From the NCBI RefSeq assembly GCF_932294415.1, contig NC_065538.1:46910843-46974842 (forward strand): a DNA stretch of 64,000 bases, read 5' to 3'. Below the pieces are notes generated by a model, which ran no database searches, was not told where the DNA came from, and was given only the letters and a program-made list of their open reading frames with translations. Every line of letters starts with the position of its first letter. The stretch's first letter is position 1. This stretch comes from Quercus robur. Taxonomy: Eukaryota; Streptophyta; Magnoliopsida; Fagales; Fagaceae. The translations under genes were made by a program, and so were the position numbers. This document shows positions 10,440-23,245 of the stretch, in pieces.

Positions 10440-13400
10440 CATTGTTATTAATACCGTTCCGTTCCGGCTGGAATGGCCGAAATTTTTCGTGCCGGTATGC
10501 AAACCGGTACTGGAAACCCCCTCGTTCCACCTTGGGTCAGATTTCGAGAAGTTTTGGTCCGTTCCGGTGAATTTCGGCCAATTTCGGCCGGTATGCAAAT
10601 TTCGGCCGGTACAGGATTCGGAGTTTTAAAAAAAAAAAAAAAAAAACAGTTACGTCCAAACGACACCGTTTTGGACTTGACTAAAAGACCTAACTCAGAC
10701 CCTTTTTCTTTCATTCTTTCACTTTCACTTTCACTCTCAAATCCCTCACTCACTACCGTCGTTCTTGTGCCCACTGCCGTCGTGCTCGTGCTCACTACCG
10801 TTGCTTAGTGCTGTGCTCTCTCAATCACTCGACTCTCTCATACTCATCTGTCTCTGACTCTCTCACAGTCTCACTCTCTCGGATTGAACAGCCAAATCAA
10901 GTATTCTTTCTCTACTTTCACTCTCTCGGATTCAAGCTTCAGTTCAGCCAAATCATTTTTTTTTTCTTATGATTTGTTTTGTGTTTAAGATTTAAGAACT
11001 TACTAAGATATTAGATATGTGATTTGTTTGTTAAGATATGTGATTGAACAAATTGGGTAAACCATGTTTAGTTTTACTCTCACTCTCTCGGATTTGAGCT
11101 TCAGCCAAACCGTGTTTAGTTTTTTCTTAACTTGATTTGTTTGTTCATTAACTATATATGGCTGTTCATGCATTTGATTGAATTTCATTTCATTTCATTG
11201 AACAGTAAATTATGGCTCATCATAGTTCAGGGGATCCCGCATGGGCTCATGCCCGTGCAGGTGCTTCCTCTGCTTCTGTGGCCTCTGCCCCTGCAAGATC
11301 AGATGATCCCGCATGGGCTCATGCTCGTGCAGTGCCTAATGCAAAAAAATAACACTATATGTTTGCATTGTAATAAGTTGATTAAAGGGGGTGGTATTAC
11401 TAGACTTAAGTATCATCTTGCTGGGATTAGAGGTCAAGTTGAACCATGTAAAAAGGTTTCATCTGATATTAGGTTTCAAATGAAACAAATGATTGAAGAC
11501 TTGAAAAAATCTAAACAAACTAAAAAGAGGATTCAATTAGAAATTGAGAACCCATATGATGTTGATGAGGAGGAGGAGGAGGAGGAGGAGGAGGAGGAGG
11601 ATGATGAGGTTAGGGTTGTTGAAAAGAGTCCCCTTCAAACATTAGGTAAACGAAAATCTAGGGGAAATGATGTTGACAATGATATGGGTCAAATAAGAGG
11701 AAAAAAGAAAATTAAGAGTTATTTTGCTCCTAGAACAACCCCCGGTGCTCAACCCTCTATAAGAAGTGCTTTGGCTACAAAAGCAATGATTGATAATGCA
11801 AAAATGAATGTGGCAAGATGGTGGTATCATTCTAATGTACCCTTTTATGCATCTCAGTCACCCTATTATCAACCTATGATTGATTCCATTACTGCTATTG
11901 GGCCGGGATTTAAGGGGCCTTCTTTTTATGAGTTGAGGGGACCCCTTTTGAAAAATGCTGTCCATGAAGTTAATGATTTTTTGTTAGATATAAAAAATGA
12001 TTGGAAAGTATATGGCTGTTCACTGATGTCTGATGGGTGGACAAATCAAAAGCAACAACCAATAATGAATTTTTTGGTGTATTGTCCAAGGGGAGCCATG
12101 TTCTTGAAATCTATTGACACTTCAGGCCTTACAAAGGATGCTGAAACTTTGTTTAATATATTTGATTCTGTTGTTCAAGAAATTGGTGTGGAATATATTG
12201 TGCAATTGATTACAGATAATGCTTCTGCCTATAAAAAAGCTGGAAAAAAATTACAGCAGAAGTATGGTACTTTATTTTGGTCTCCTTGTGCAGCTCATTG
12301 CATAGACTTGATGTTAGAGAATATTGCTAATCCTAGGTGGTTCCCTCTTATTGATGAAGCAATTAAGAAGGAAAAAAAGATAACAAAATTCATTTACAAC
12401 CATGGAGTTGTTTTAGACTTGATGAGGCAAGATTTTACAAATGGAAGAGAGTTATGTCGTCCTGCAATTACAAGGTTTGCCACTAACTTCTTAAGTCTAC
12501 AAAGCATGCTAAGGTTCAAAAAAGAGATTAGACAAATGTTCACTTGTGATAAATGGCTTTCATGCCCCCATGCTAAGACTGCCGTTGGGAAGGAGATAAG
12601 TAAAATTGTTTTGGAAGATTATGCGTTTTGGTCTTAATGCAAGCACATAGTGAAAGTTAGTGAGCCTTTAGTTAGAGTATTTCGTCTTGTTGATGGGGAT
12701 GAGAAACCTGCTATGGGATACTTGTATGAAGCAATGGACAAAGCAAAAGAGGAAATAAAAAGAAGGTTGAAGAACAAAGTTTCTTTGTATGGACATTATG
12801 TTAGAGTTATTGATACTAGATGGGACAAACAACTTCATAGTCCTCTGCATGCAGCAGGTTGCTTTCTTAACCCTGCAATATACTTTAGGCCTTCATTTAA
12901 AAGGCAAAATGAAGTTCAAAGAGGGTTGCTAAGCACTCTAATGAGGTTGGTTCCCGATCCTAACATTCAAGACAAAATAAGTTCACAACTTGATGAGTAC
13001 AAAAAATCAATTGGTGACTTTGGCACATCACTAGCAATTCGCCAACGAGAGAGACTAAATCCAGGTAAACATTAACAATTTAATAGTATTTCCTTTCAAT
13101 ATGTCTATTTATCCTTTATAGTTGTTATTGTAAGATTACACGAGCAATGCTTATTTTACATTTTTATATGTTATTGTAGTTTCATGGTGGGAGCAATTTG
13201 GACTTGGAGCTCCAGACTTACAATCATTTGTCATTTGTGTGCTAAGTCAATGTTGTAGTGCAACTGGTTGTGAGAGAAATTGGAGCACATTTGAATATGT
13301 TCACTCAAAGAAGAGAAATAGATTGGAACATAAACGAGTAAATGATTTGGTCTTTGTCTATTATAATTTGAGGCTTCGAGAAAGGTAAATTTATAATCGT

Positions 13401-14127
13401 TACTCATATGTAAATGAAATGTACTTTCAAATAATTATAATTTATAAAATGACATTAATGTTTAATATTTTCATTGGTAGGAACATTCAAAGGAACAAGT
13501 ATGGAATGGATCCTATAAGCTTGGATAACATTGACTTGATGGGAGATTGGGTGGCTGAAGAACCTGCACTTCTTAATCCAGATGACATAAATTGGGATTG
13601 TCTTAATGAACTAGCAACCCTAGTGAATGTGGAAGAGGATGCTGAACTTGAAACTATTGATGTTGATGACGATGATGATGATGACAACAACAATGAACAT
13701 GTCTTGACAAATCTTCCAATGGGTGCTAGTAGTTCTTATGGGAGTTCTTTTGATGATGAGTTTGATCCTTTTTTCATGGATGATGATGAGGAGGAGTAGG
13801 AATATTATGTTAAATTAATGTTAAATGTTTTTATTGTGTGATGTTATATTGATGTTTAAGACTTAAGACTTAAGACTAAGTGTATGTTGAATTGATGTTA
13901 TGTTGATGTTTAAGACTTAAGAGTTAAGACTAAATGATTTGTATTATTTGATATTTAGTTATTTATTTATTAGAATTGACAATTTTATGTTCAACAAGAA
14001 TATATATAAATTATTTTTTAGGAACACCGAAACACCCTGAAACGGTATGCCGAAATCGGCTAGTACCAAAATATTCCGTTCCACTGGGCAAACCGAAACG
14101 GGCTCCGAAATGGTATTAATAACTTTG
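10440..14127 (+). mobile_element. hAT DNA transposon, 3688 bp
   Basis: Flanked by identical 8-bp repeats GTTCTGAG at 10432-10439 and 14128-14135, the length expected for hAT. The terminal inverted repeats are CATTGTTATTAATACC on the left and CAAAGTTATTAATACC read inward from the right, differing at two of 16 positions. GC-rich subterminal sequence with 'cggccggtatgcaaa' style repeats lies inside both ends. It carries one broken transposase gene and is nested in the solo LTR. Confidence 0.93.
11212..13799 (+). pseudogene. hAT transposase (BED finger, DUF659, dimerisation), inactivated
   Basis: The likely start is ATG 11212, giving an N-terminus with two DPAWAHARA repeats. Domains in order: BED zinc finger (CLHCNKLIKGGGITRLKYHL, about 11361-11420), an acidic Glu run at about 11567-11600, a DUF659 region with SDGWTN and ITDNASAY, then the hAT dimerisation region containing CERNWSTF at about 13270-13300, and an acidic tail. 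Introns with GT/AG borders are 13065-13179 and 13385-13480. Two lesions are visible: a seven-A run at 11343-11349, where six would keep the frame, and an in-frame TAA at 12635-12637. This enzyme family cuts and pastes its own element. Both lesions must be sequencing artefacts for it to be active. Confidence 0.88.
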
Positions 14128-14785
14128 GTTCTGAGAAGTCCATACACTCGGATGGTAAGGCCGGAGAGGCGGGCCATGGCCACGTCAGTAGCACATTACT
14201 AGAGGGGGCCACACTGTAGAGGAAGAGCTTCAGAGAGGGGGTTAGCCCTGATGTGATTGGAGTGATGATAGCTGCCACCACATTTAATGCACCTCACCAA
14301 ACACCCTGACCTTATTTATGTGAAGAAAACCCCTGAACAGTGCTGTCTTGGTTGTCACAACTCACAGAAGACTTGAGGGGGCGTCTGATGGGACAAGCAC
14401 TCGAGTAGTGGCCTGTAAAATCAACAAATAGAGGGCCAAGATCAGCCAAAATAGGCTATATAATGTGAGAGATACTCCAGGGATAGAGGGGAGAGTTCAT
14501 CTGAAAATCTAAAAAAGAATGTAATACAAAGAACTAAAATTGTAATCAAATTTAAGAAGAATATACTCCAGAACTACTCTCCTCGGACTTTGTTAAGGAA
14601 GGATTTTTTCGCATAAAACCTGTTTTCCTTTATTTTATTTCAATCTTAAATTCATTAGGGGCATTGTCCAACTAACCGAAACCTAGTTTTTAGCCCACTC
14701 TATAAAAATTCATTGTGTTAGGCTCTTTGGGCCTGAATCCTTCTACCTTTTGGGCTTAGGAACCAAAACCTACCCTTACAAGTAC

Positions 14786-15031
14786 TATGACCAACGTACC
14801 ACTTAGGTTCCTTGTGAACAAATATGAAGTATTAATATATTTATTTTAGACTTAGGTGATTTATAATTTTTCAACTTATTCTATTACCTCTTTCTCAATT
14901 TATTAAATTTGTTTTCTTTGATAAATTTACTTGTGATTTAAGAATAATGCCTTTGCATGGGAATATACTAAAATAATTAAAAGTGATTTTTTTTATTTAA
15001 TCAAATGATTTAGACTTGATGGACTATTATA

Positions 15032-15071
<40 letters not shown>

Positions 15072-16383
15072 TGTTGTACTATTTTCTATTAACCTTAAAA
15101 TATCATGAAATTTTATTATAAATTTTGTTTCAATTATTTTTAGATATTTTTAGTCAATTTTGATAATATTTATAAATTTAATATACCTTTATTTGTATTT
15201 TAATTAATTATGGTATCATCACGGTTTGACCTCGGTCCGACCTTAAAAACCTTAAACCTCTCCCTTTTCCAGTTCTTTGAACGGTTTGGATCTGAAAACC
15301 ATGATTTTCACATAACTTTTTTGTTCTATTTTCTCATGTGTCTTTCACATTTAGTACTTATCTACCTGTATCTCTTTGGTTATTTAATCGTTAGTGCTAT
15401 TAATTATAGTTAATGTGGTTTGTTCGAATTAGTTTCAAATATTTTAATTTAATGTTACAGTTTTGATATACGATTGTGGTTAATTAGTAGTGTGCTCTAC
15501 ATCTCTAATAAAAACAAAGCTCCTTTGTAAACCAATAATACAAGACCAGTTCAGTCAATTTTATCTTAGGCTTTTCTTGAATTTTAGCATTCTCTTTGTT
15601 TTTGTTTTGTTTTGTTTTTTAAATTTTTTTTTTTAAAAAAGGGATATAGACGCCCTATTAGAGACAATTAAATTGATGGACATATTTAGCCAATTTTTCT
15701 TTGTTTGATTACGTTCTATTTATGTTAGTATACAAATGCTTTTGTTTCATTTAGATTATGAACAAGGTGTTTGAGATTGGGGTCTTGGGATTTGGTGGTG
15801 AGAATGGAGTGGAAGTGTACATTTTATTTAAATGTTATTTTATTACTTTAAATATTAAATTTATAATAGGGTATGGACTCCTAGAAATGTCTAATAATTA
15901 TGTAATTCCAATCTTATATATATCGATTAGTAAAGAAAACAAACTCAATAGTCAAAAACTGCTTCTAGGATAAGGAAAAATTATAAAATACGAATTAAGA
16001 AGATTAAACTTCAAAGCATTCGGTAATATTGTGGGGAAACATCATAAATACTATATAACAAAATGAGTATTATATAAGGGTCAAAAAATAAAAATTATTC
16101 ATTTGAGATATCGCAGCATGTTGAGGTGAATTCACAAGTCCTGAATTCCTACCTAGAATAATCCATTATCTTCCTACCTAATCTTGCCTCTTTTTTCCCC
16201 TCAAATCTTTTGCTCTTTAGATTTTTGACACAAAACACATAAAAAAGTCCATGGACACACAATTTGTCCCATGTGTAAGTGATGTAAACTAATTACAAGT
16301 TGACAAATGTGCAAGTTGTGGTAAATTGTGGCTAATTATGTCCCTAGAATAGTTGCACAAACCATCCTAAACCAACCTGCTTG

Positions 16384-16448
<65 letters not shown>

Positions 16449-16684
16449 GGATAAGATGGACAATGGCTCCAAAATTTATGGATCAATATAGTATTTTTAA
16501 ATTGACTGCAAGTAAAAAAAAAAAAAAAACCAATTTTGTTGCTACCAAAATATGGGGACCAAATTGATAATTTGTGTGTGTGTGTGTGTGTGTTGATAAT
16601 CTGGACCTAATTGATAGTGATCCAAAAATGTAGGGATTAAAGTGATATTTTTGGGAAAAAAAAAAAAAAAAAAAAAACTAGCGC
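14786..16684. other. AT-rich intergenic with simple repeats
   Basis: No gene seen. It contains a 31-base T run at 15034-15064, a (TA)n tract at 16385-16444, an A run near 16514, and a (GT)n tract at about 16575-16592. A dispersed repeat also present near 7875-7960 occurs at about 15960-16050. Short open frames here are low complexity. Confidence 0.5.
16385..16444. repeat. (TA)n microsatellite
   Basis: About 60 bp of uninterrupted alternating TA. Similar TA tracts occur at about 48694-48738 and 52248-52291. The open frame across it encodes only alternating Tyr and Ile and is not a gene. Confidence 0.95.
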
Positions 16685-16685
16685 A

Positions 16686-19638
16686 CCTCTATCCAGAGTA
16701 CCAAGGTCAAGAGATGAAAAACCTCCCAAAAAACTGGAAAAATAAAAATAAAAAAAATAAAAACCATGCTTAATGGTTGTGCAATGAAGTCCTTAAAAGG
16801 AAAAAATGCCCTACACCCCCTGAGCTTTGGAGTAGTGGCCAAAGCACCTCCTAAAATTTTATTTTGACCAATTTACTCTTTTAACTTTATACACTTGCCA
16901 AATCAGTACATTTGTTAGTTTGGTGTTAAAAAACTGACGGAAAACTCATGTGAGAGGAAACTGACATTATAAATGATTTATCAGCTCAGTTGAGGGAGGT
17001 AGAAAGCTACGTTTAGAGAGAGATGAACTAGAAGTGTAGAACCACTGCAACACAACCTTCTCTTCGGTGTTGGAGTCTTTGTCCCACCGTCGCCTTGCTG
17101 CTGGTTATTATTATTATTATTATTTTTTCATGCTCTCTGCTATTCCAATCCTCCATCTGCAAGTTTCTGTTGCAATGTTTTGGTTAGGTTTAGTTTTCGG
17201 GTTTACCCTTTACACTTACCCAAGTGTTTCAAGGCTACCATGAATTCATATATCATTGAGTGTTTACAAATGGTAAATTGTTTCACAAAATATAACCCAA
17301 TGAATCAATAATTGCACTTTCAGTAGTATTAAATATATATATATATACACACACATGGCCTATCACTATAAGTTATACAAATTTGGGATCATCATTCTTC
17401 TCAACTAACATTGACAATATCAATTTATTAGACCCCTTTCATGTACATTAAGAGATGAAATACAAAACCAATGAATTGAAATACCCAATAAATCAATAAC
17501 TACACTTTTCCAATGAGTCTCTAAGAAAAGTGAAATACTACAATCCACATTGCGGTTGCAAGCATGCTGAGACAGAGCCTATACATGATTTACCTAATCT
17601 ATATGTTGATTGAAGAAGAAGAAGAAACTTCAATGAGGCTGGCAGTTTGAGTTTTCCAAATATATATTAATGAAAACACAGATGAGACAAGAAGGTTAAA
17701 CAAAAGATTAATACATTTAATAGATCCCTTTGATCAATATTCCCAATCACTAAATATACACTTTCTGCCGTGACTTGACCTAATCCAACTTCCATTTTGC
17801 AGTATTAAGATGCCTAGAAAGAGAGCCCCAAAAGTTGTTTTATGCGGCTTTGTGCTTTTCCTTTCTCATGCACGAGAAACAATCAAAAGTGTCATCAATG
17901 CCCTCTCATGTTTCATGCTGCGTTGCTACCTGAACTGTTAGCCTTTGTGAATCATAACCTTTGACTAGAGTACATGTTCCTTAAGTATCTTGAAGGATTG
18001 AAGCTGCTCAAAATCACTGCAATGAAAAGGAACTGAATTTAGATGCAATAGAAATAGAATCCAAAGCAAAAACACAATCAGGAGTCACATTCAACATTTA
18101 CTGATAGGAGAAAGGACAATAACAGCACCAATGGGATGTAGGAAGAAAGTGGTCCTCTATCCAGAGTACCAAGGTCAAGAGATGAAAAACCTCCCAAAAA
18201 ACTGGAAAAAATAAATAAATAAAAATAAATAAAAAATAAAAACCATGCTTGATGGTTGTGCAATGAAGTACTTAAAAGGAAAAAATGCCCTACACCCCTT
18301 GAGCTTTGGAGTAGTGGCCAAAGCACCTCCTAAAATTTTATTTTGACCAATTTACTCTTTTAACTTTATACACTTGCCAAATCAGTACATTTGTTAGTTT
18401 GGTGTTAAAAAACTAACGGAAAACTCATGTGAGAGGAAACTGACATTATAAATGATTTATCAGCTCAGTTGAGGGAGGTAGAAAGCTACGTTTAGAGAGA
18501 GATGAACTAGAAGTGTAGAACCACTACAACACAACCTTCTCTTCGGTGTTGGAGTCTTTGTCCCACCGTCGCCTTGCCGCTGGTTATTATTATTATTATT
18601 ATTATTTTTTCATGCTCTCTGCTATTCCAATCCTCCATCTGCAAGTTTCTGTTGCAATGTTTTGGTTAGGTTTAGTTTTCGGGTTTACCCTTTACACTTA
18701 CCCAAGTGTTTCAAGGCTACCATGAATTCATATATCATTGAGTGTTTACAAATGGTAAATTGTTTCACAAAATATAACCCAATGAATCAATAATTGCACT
18801 TTCAGTAGTATTAAATATATATATACACACACACACATGGCCTATCACTATAAGTTATACAAATTTGGGATCATCATTCTTCTCAACTAACATTGACAAT
18901 ATCAATTTATTAGACCCCTTTCATGTACATTAAGAGATGAAATACAAAACCAATGAATTGAAATACCCAATAAATCAATAATTACACTTTTCCAACGAGT
19001 CTCTAAGAAAAGTGAAATACTACAATCCACATTGCGGTTGCAAGCATGCTGAGACAGAGCCTATACATGATTTACCTAATCTATATGTTGATTGAAGAAG
19101 AAGAAGAAGAAACTTCAATGAGGCTGGCAGTTTGAGTTTTCCAAATATATATTAATGAAAACACAGATGAGACAAGAAGGTTAAACAAAAGATTAATACA
19201 TTTAATAGATCCCTTTGATCAATATTCCCAATCACTAAATATACACTTTCTGCCGTGACTTGACCTAATCCAACTTCCATTTTGCAGTATTAAGATGCCT
19301 AGAAAGAGAGCCCCAAAAGTTGTTTTATGCGGCTTTGTGCTTTTCCTTTCTCATGCACGAGAAACAATCAAAAGTGTCATCAATGCCCTCTCATGTTTCA
19401 TGCTGCGTTGCTACCTGAACTGTTAGCCTTTGTGAATCATAACCTTTGACTAGAGTACATGTTCCTTAAGTATCTTGAAGGATTGAAGCTGCTCAAAATC
19501 ACTGCAATGAAAAGGAACTGAATTTAGATGCAATAGAAATAGAATCCAAAGCAAAAACACAATCAGGAGTCACATTCAACATTTACTGATAGGAGAAAGG
19601 ACAATAACAGCACCAATGGGATGTAGGAAGAAAGTGGT
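16686..19638. repeat. about 1.47-kb direct tandem duplication
   Basis: Copy 1 is 16686-18153 and copy 2 is 18154-19638. They are nearly identical, differing mainly in A-rich, TAT and GAA repeat lengths and a few substitutions. The pentamer CCTCT lies at the start of copy 1, at the join and at the end of copy 2 (19639), so the duplication may have formed through that short homology. It copied 113 bp of flank plus the left half of the foldback element. Confidence 0.95.
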
Positions 19639-20540
19639 CCTCTCCAGAAAATGCAATACTGCAAAAGAAAATATATCTGCACACCTCAATTTACACAGGT
19701 GATATAGTCTCCATGTGTGAAACTAAAAGCCAAATCCAGGCAAACAAGTTGATACAACATGTTTCAGCCACAAGAAATTCAAATTAATTAATTTTGTTTA
19801 CAGAATAAAATAAAGAATTCACTATAATTTGCCAGCACCAAGTGCTTGAATAGTTTTTTTAAAATTAAATGAATATTCCATGGAACCACATAAACCCGAC
19901 CATGAAAACTATTGCCAAGAAATTGTAAACTCATCTAAAATCCTAACGAACAACCAAAACCCATCAGAGCACTACTCATATCTCTCTCAGGCATTTTATC
20001 AAACAACTCAATTGCTACTCAAAACCAGTTTTGATGGAATGGAAATTTTACCACAAACAACTCTACCCAATCCACCACAGGCCTTGAAACACTTGGTTAA
20101 GTGTAAAGGGTAAGCCCGAAAATTAAACTAAACCAAACCAAAACATTGCAACAGAAACTCGAGGATGGAGGATTGGAAAAATAGAGAGCAGGAAAAAAAA
20201 GAAAAAAAGAAAAGAAAAAGGCATACCAACGGCAAGACGATGACAGGACAAAGACTCCGGCACCGGAGAGCAGGTTGTTGCGGCAGTTTTAGAATTCAGG
20301 TTCGTCTCTCTCTAAACGTAGCTTTTTCTCTCCCTCTCAACTGAGCCGATTCACCCTTGGTAATGTCAGTTGCCTCTCACGTGAGTCTCCCGTTAGTTTT
20401 TTAACACCTAACTGACAGAAGTACTGATTTAGAAGTTGTACAAACTACAAACTATAAAGTTGAAGGACCAAATTGGCCAAAATAAGAATTCAGGGGTGCT
20501 TGGTCATTACATTAAAGTTGGGTGTATAACTATTTTTCCA
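16799..20540. mobile_element. Mutator-like foldback element, internally duplicated
   Basis: The left arm, about 16799-17245, and the right arm, about 20075-20540, are diverged inverted repeats: 'aacgtagctttttctctccctc' style sequence on the right matches the complement of 'gaggtagaaagctacgttt' on the left, and the match extends about 450 bp. The 9-bp sequence TCCTTAAAA flanks both ends (16790-16798 and 20541-20549), as expected for Mutator-type insertion. No transposase is visible, so it is non-autonomous. The interior near 17820-17990 has unremarkable text that could be captured sequence but is not recognised. Copy 2 of the tandem duplication supplies a second left arm at about 18267-18720. 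Confidence 0.78.
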
Positions 20541-21157
20541 TCCTTAAAATGAGGCAAAAATGTAAATATGCAAAAAGAGAAAATGCTCACATCTATAATT
20601 TTATATAAAAAAAGACGGTTGAGGTTTTTGTGTTTGACAAAACGACAAAGAAATGGGTTAAACGGCACCCTCAATTTATAGAGCTTAAATTATAGTAAAG
20701 TGCATGTATGAGCTAAAAAATCTGTGTGGCCCTTTTTGGTCTTTTCGTCATCAGCTCTAGAGTTTTGGCTGCTCTTTATTTTGCTGCCACACATGATGAA
20801 AGACTTTATGGAGAAACTTTATTTCACATATTCTAGCAGAATGAGATATATAGAATCATGATAGATTTTGAAATTTTTTTGAATTCTACTCACTCTGACA
20901 GACTTCATCATGGCTACTCAAATACCACTACTACTTAGCAAGAGCACGAAAGTGTACAGGAACAAATTTGTTTTATTATATATACTTTAAATTTAAAAAA
21001 TGATTTTCTTATAAAGCATTTTAAAGAAACTTCACGGAAAGACATTGGTGAAAGGATTTTAAAAATGAATTTGAAAGAAGCTTTGCATGAAAATGTTTAT
21101 TCTCAAAATAATATTTCAAGACATAATCCTTTTCCCAAAACCCAATTGTAGACTACT

Positions 21158-22358
21158 ATGAGTAAAAGAACCTCCCAGGCAAACATGAAAGGAAAGGGCA
21201 AAGCACCAGCGGTGCAACCCAAATAATTCCGAAAGCCTTCAGTAAGGATTTCAGATAGGCATGAAGGTGTCTTGATAGAGACAATATCTCTTTAGGATAC
21301 GTTGCTAGCAGAGGCAATGTATTTATGTGGTGAAAAAAGTGAAATTTTGCAAGAAGTGCTTCACACTAACCTCATTTTTCGAGACGGAGAATTTATAGAC
21401 CTTCCCCTTCATATTAAATTACTTCTTGATAATTTACAAGCAGCCTTCACCCTCAGACAGAAACCCTTATTCCAAAAGACCCTTAAGGTTTTGGAATTAC
21501 ATCTTGTTAGCACCAATGCATTCATTAAAGCATCTAGTTGTGAACTCCCTGGCAAGGAGGATGGAGATTCAAGCTCCACAAAGACAAAATCACAATCTCC
21601 AAAAAGCTATCTTATGGGAACAAGCTTTTCAAAGCTCCACCCTAAGATTCAGCAAAAGATGAGACTTGCCATTAGAACCCTATCCTCTAAAATCCAACAG
21701 AATATACTAACCCATAAAGCCATAACAAGTTCTTACGATAGATGGATGCATACATTCATGGTTATTTGAAATGCTAGAAGCAGGGTTTATTAAAAAACTA
21801 ATCATAACTTTTGGAATTCAGATTAGTTTATTTCCAAAAGTCATCCAAGAAGTGGCCGCACAAATTGGAGGACTTAATTATATGAAGATTACTATCTGGA
21901 GCACTCTCCCAGCTTGGGACACTAGCTATTATATGGAAGCACGACCAGTACACATTTTGGTCCTTATCCATGATTGGGGGTGTATCCCCGAATACAATTG
22001 GTATACTGGAGATACTTATTTATCACTTGATGATCCAGACACCCTGGCTTAAGAATGGTCTAATTTCATGAGTAACAAGATTTATGAAATACAAAAAGAA
22101 TTAGACAGAGGCTTCCACTTATATGGCTACACCAATAGGATAGCCGTATATGGTCCAAGACCTTCAGCAAGAAGGCTTTTTGGAAAAAGAAAGATTACTA
22201 AGGATCCTAGAATGATGATGGCAAAGGATCGTGTCCCTATTTATCTTCCTATTTCATACTGCATGCTATATAGTAATTATGGAGTAATCCATGAGCATGA
22301 GCAGTATAAGGATTACTTTAATTTGCTAGATTATGATAACTACGTGGATACAGATTGA
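21158..22358 (+). pseudogene. caulimovirid ORF upstream of the promoter region, copy 1
   Basis: The reading starts at ATG 21158 (MSKRTSQ) and ends at TGA 22356-22358. It is disrupted early near 21225 and again near 21760, where about 194 bp present in the minus-strand copy are missing. Recognisable text includes QAAFTLRQKPLFQKTL, EARPVHILVLIHDWG and GPRPSARRLFGKRK. I do not recognise a domain and cannot assign a function. It lies directly upstream of a viral promoter region, the position of the last ORF of a caulimovirid genome segment. Upstream, 20797-21000 matches the end of the preceding minus-strand block. Confidence 0.65.
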
Positions 22359-22370
22359 CAGATGGATAGA

Positions 22371-23234
22371 TATGCCAAGCAAGACAGAATGCTCTTCCAG
22401 ACAGACAACTGCGACAGACTACTATTCACCGACGACATATCACTATTCACCAGCGATAGAACACTATTCACCAAGACAGATCACTATTCACCAGCATGCG
22501 TGAATAGCTTCTAAACAGATCCAAGATAGTCCAGACGGATATAGATAGATCCAAGATAGTCTAGACGGATACAGACAAATCCAAGATAGTCCATACAGAT
22601 ATAGACAGATGTTCATAAATCATTACTGTTTACTAGCATGTGTAAAAAGAGACCTGACAGATTCCCAGACAGACTATTGCTTATCAATAGTAATATTCTT
22701 CAAGTTTCCACTGACAGACTAACTTGAGTTAACTTTACTAACTTAGGTTACTTTTGAAGACTTACTATGGTTCACTTCATCTATAAATAGACAGACTTCG
22801 AAGACAGAAGACAGGTTCAAGTTCTAGGTTCAAAACTAAGGTCCAACTTTCAGAAAGAAGATAGCCCTTTCTCCCTTAGAAAGACTTTTGTAATCCTTCT
22901 CTTATAATCTTGTAATCTTGTAACCCTTCCCTTCAGACAGAACCTTGTAACCTTTTAGTTTCAAAGATAGTTTTTACTTTGTAATCTTGTAACTTTTCAG
23001 ACAGTTTTATTTTCAAAGCTTGTATCAAAGACAGAAGTTTGTTTTCAAGTTTTATCAAAGATAGAAGTTTTATTCAAGTAAGGTTTTACTAGTTTCTGTT
23101 TTCATATTCCATATTCCATTTTAACTTATTTTGAACATATCTATTTTGCTATTTTCTTCTTTATCATCTATTTTATCATTTTTTATGCTTCCATATTACC
23201 GTTGTGCTCTCTCCTGGGTAGTTATGGTATGTTA
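22371..23234 (+). promoter_or_regulatory. caulimovirid intergenic/promoter region, copy 1
   Basis: The stretch holds a TATA box CTATAAATAG at 22781-22790, a leader of about 420 bp, and then the primer site. Upstream of the TATA box are four spaced copies of 'cactattcacc' (about 22425-22490) and about three copies of a 37-bp unit containing 'agatccaagatagtc.agac' (about 22515-22612). Downstream, 'cttgtaatcttgtaac' phrases recur. The same region is present at 27700-28388 on the plus strand and at 28389-29251 on the minus strand. Confidence 0.75.
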
Positions 23235-23245
23235 TGGTATCAGAG
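23235..23245 (+). promoter_or_regulatory. tRNA-Met primer-binding site, caulimovirid
   Basis: TGGTATCAGAG matches the initiator-tRNA-Met primer site used by Caulimoviridae. It lies about 450 bp downstream of the TATA box, as expected for a pararetrovirus leader. The match to the tRNA fails after 11 bases. Related sites are at 34391-34401 (minus, 11 of 11) and 28396-28406 (minus, one mismatch). Confidence 0.8.

Larger units (their letters stand above)
10363..14780. mobile_element. solo LTR split by a hAT element
   Basis: The left part is 10363-10439 (starts TGTGGGG) and the right part 14136-14780 (ends CTTACA). Identical 5-bp repeats AGTAC flank it at 10358-10362 and 14781-14785. Without the hAT and its extra TSD the LTR is about 722 bp, bounded by TG and CA. 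No internal retrotransposon sequence is present, so this is best read as a solo LTR left by recombination. The superfamily cannot be assigned from the LTR alone. Confidence 0.82.

Noticed and set aside
10448..10808. Open frames on both strands in the left end of the hAT element
   Set aside because: They overlap each other across GC-rich subterminal repeats and an A run; no domain is visible.
16328..16567. 79-codon frame with alternating Ile and Tyr
   Set aside because: It is a translation of the (TA)n microsatellite.
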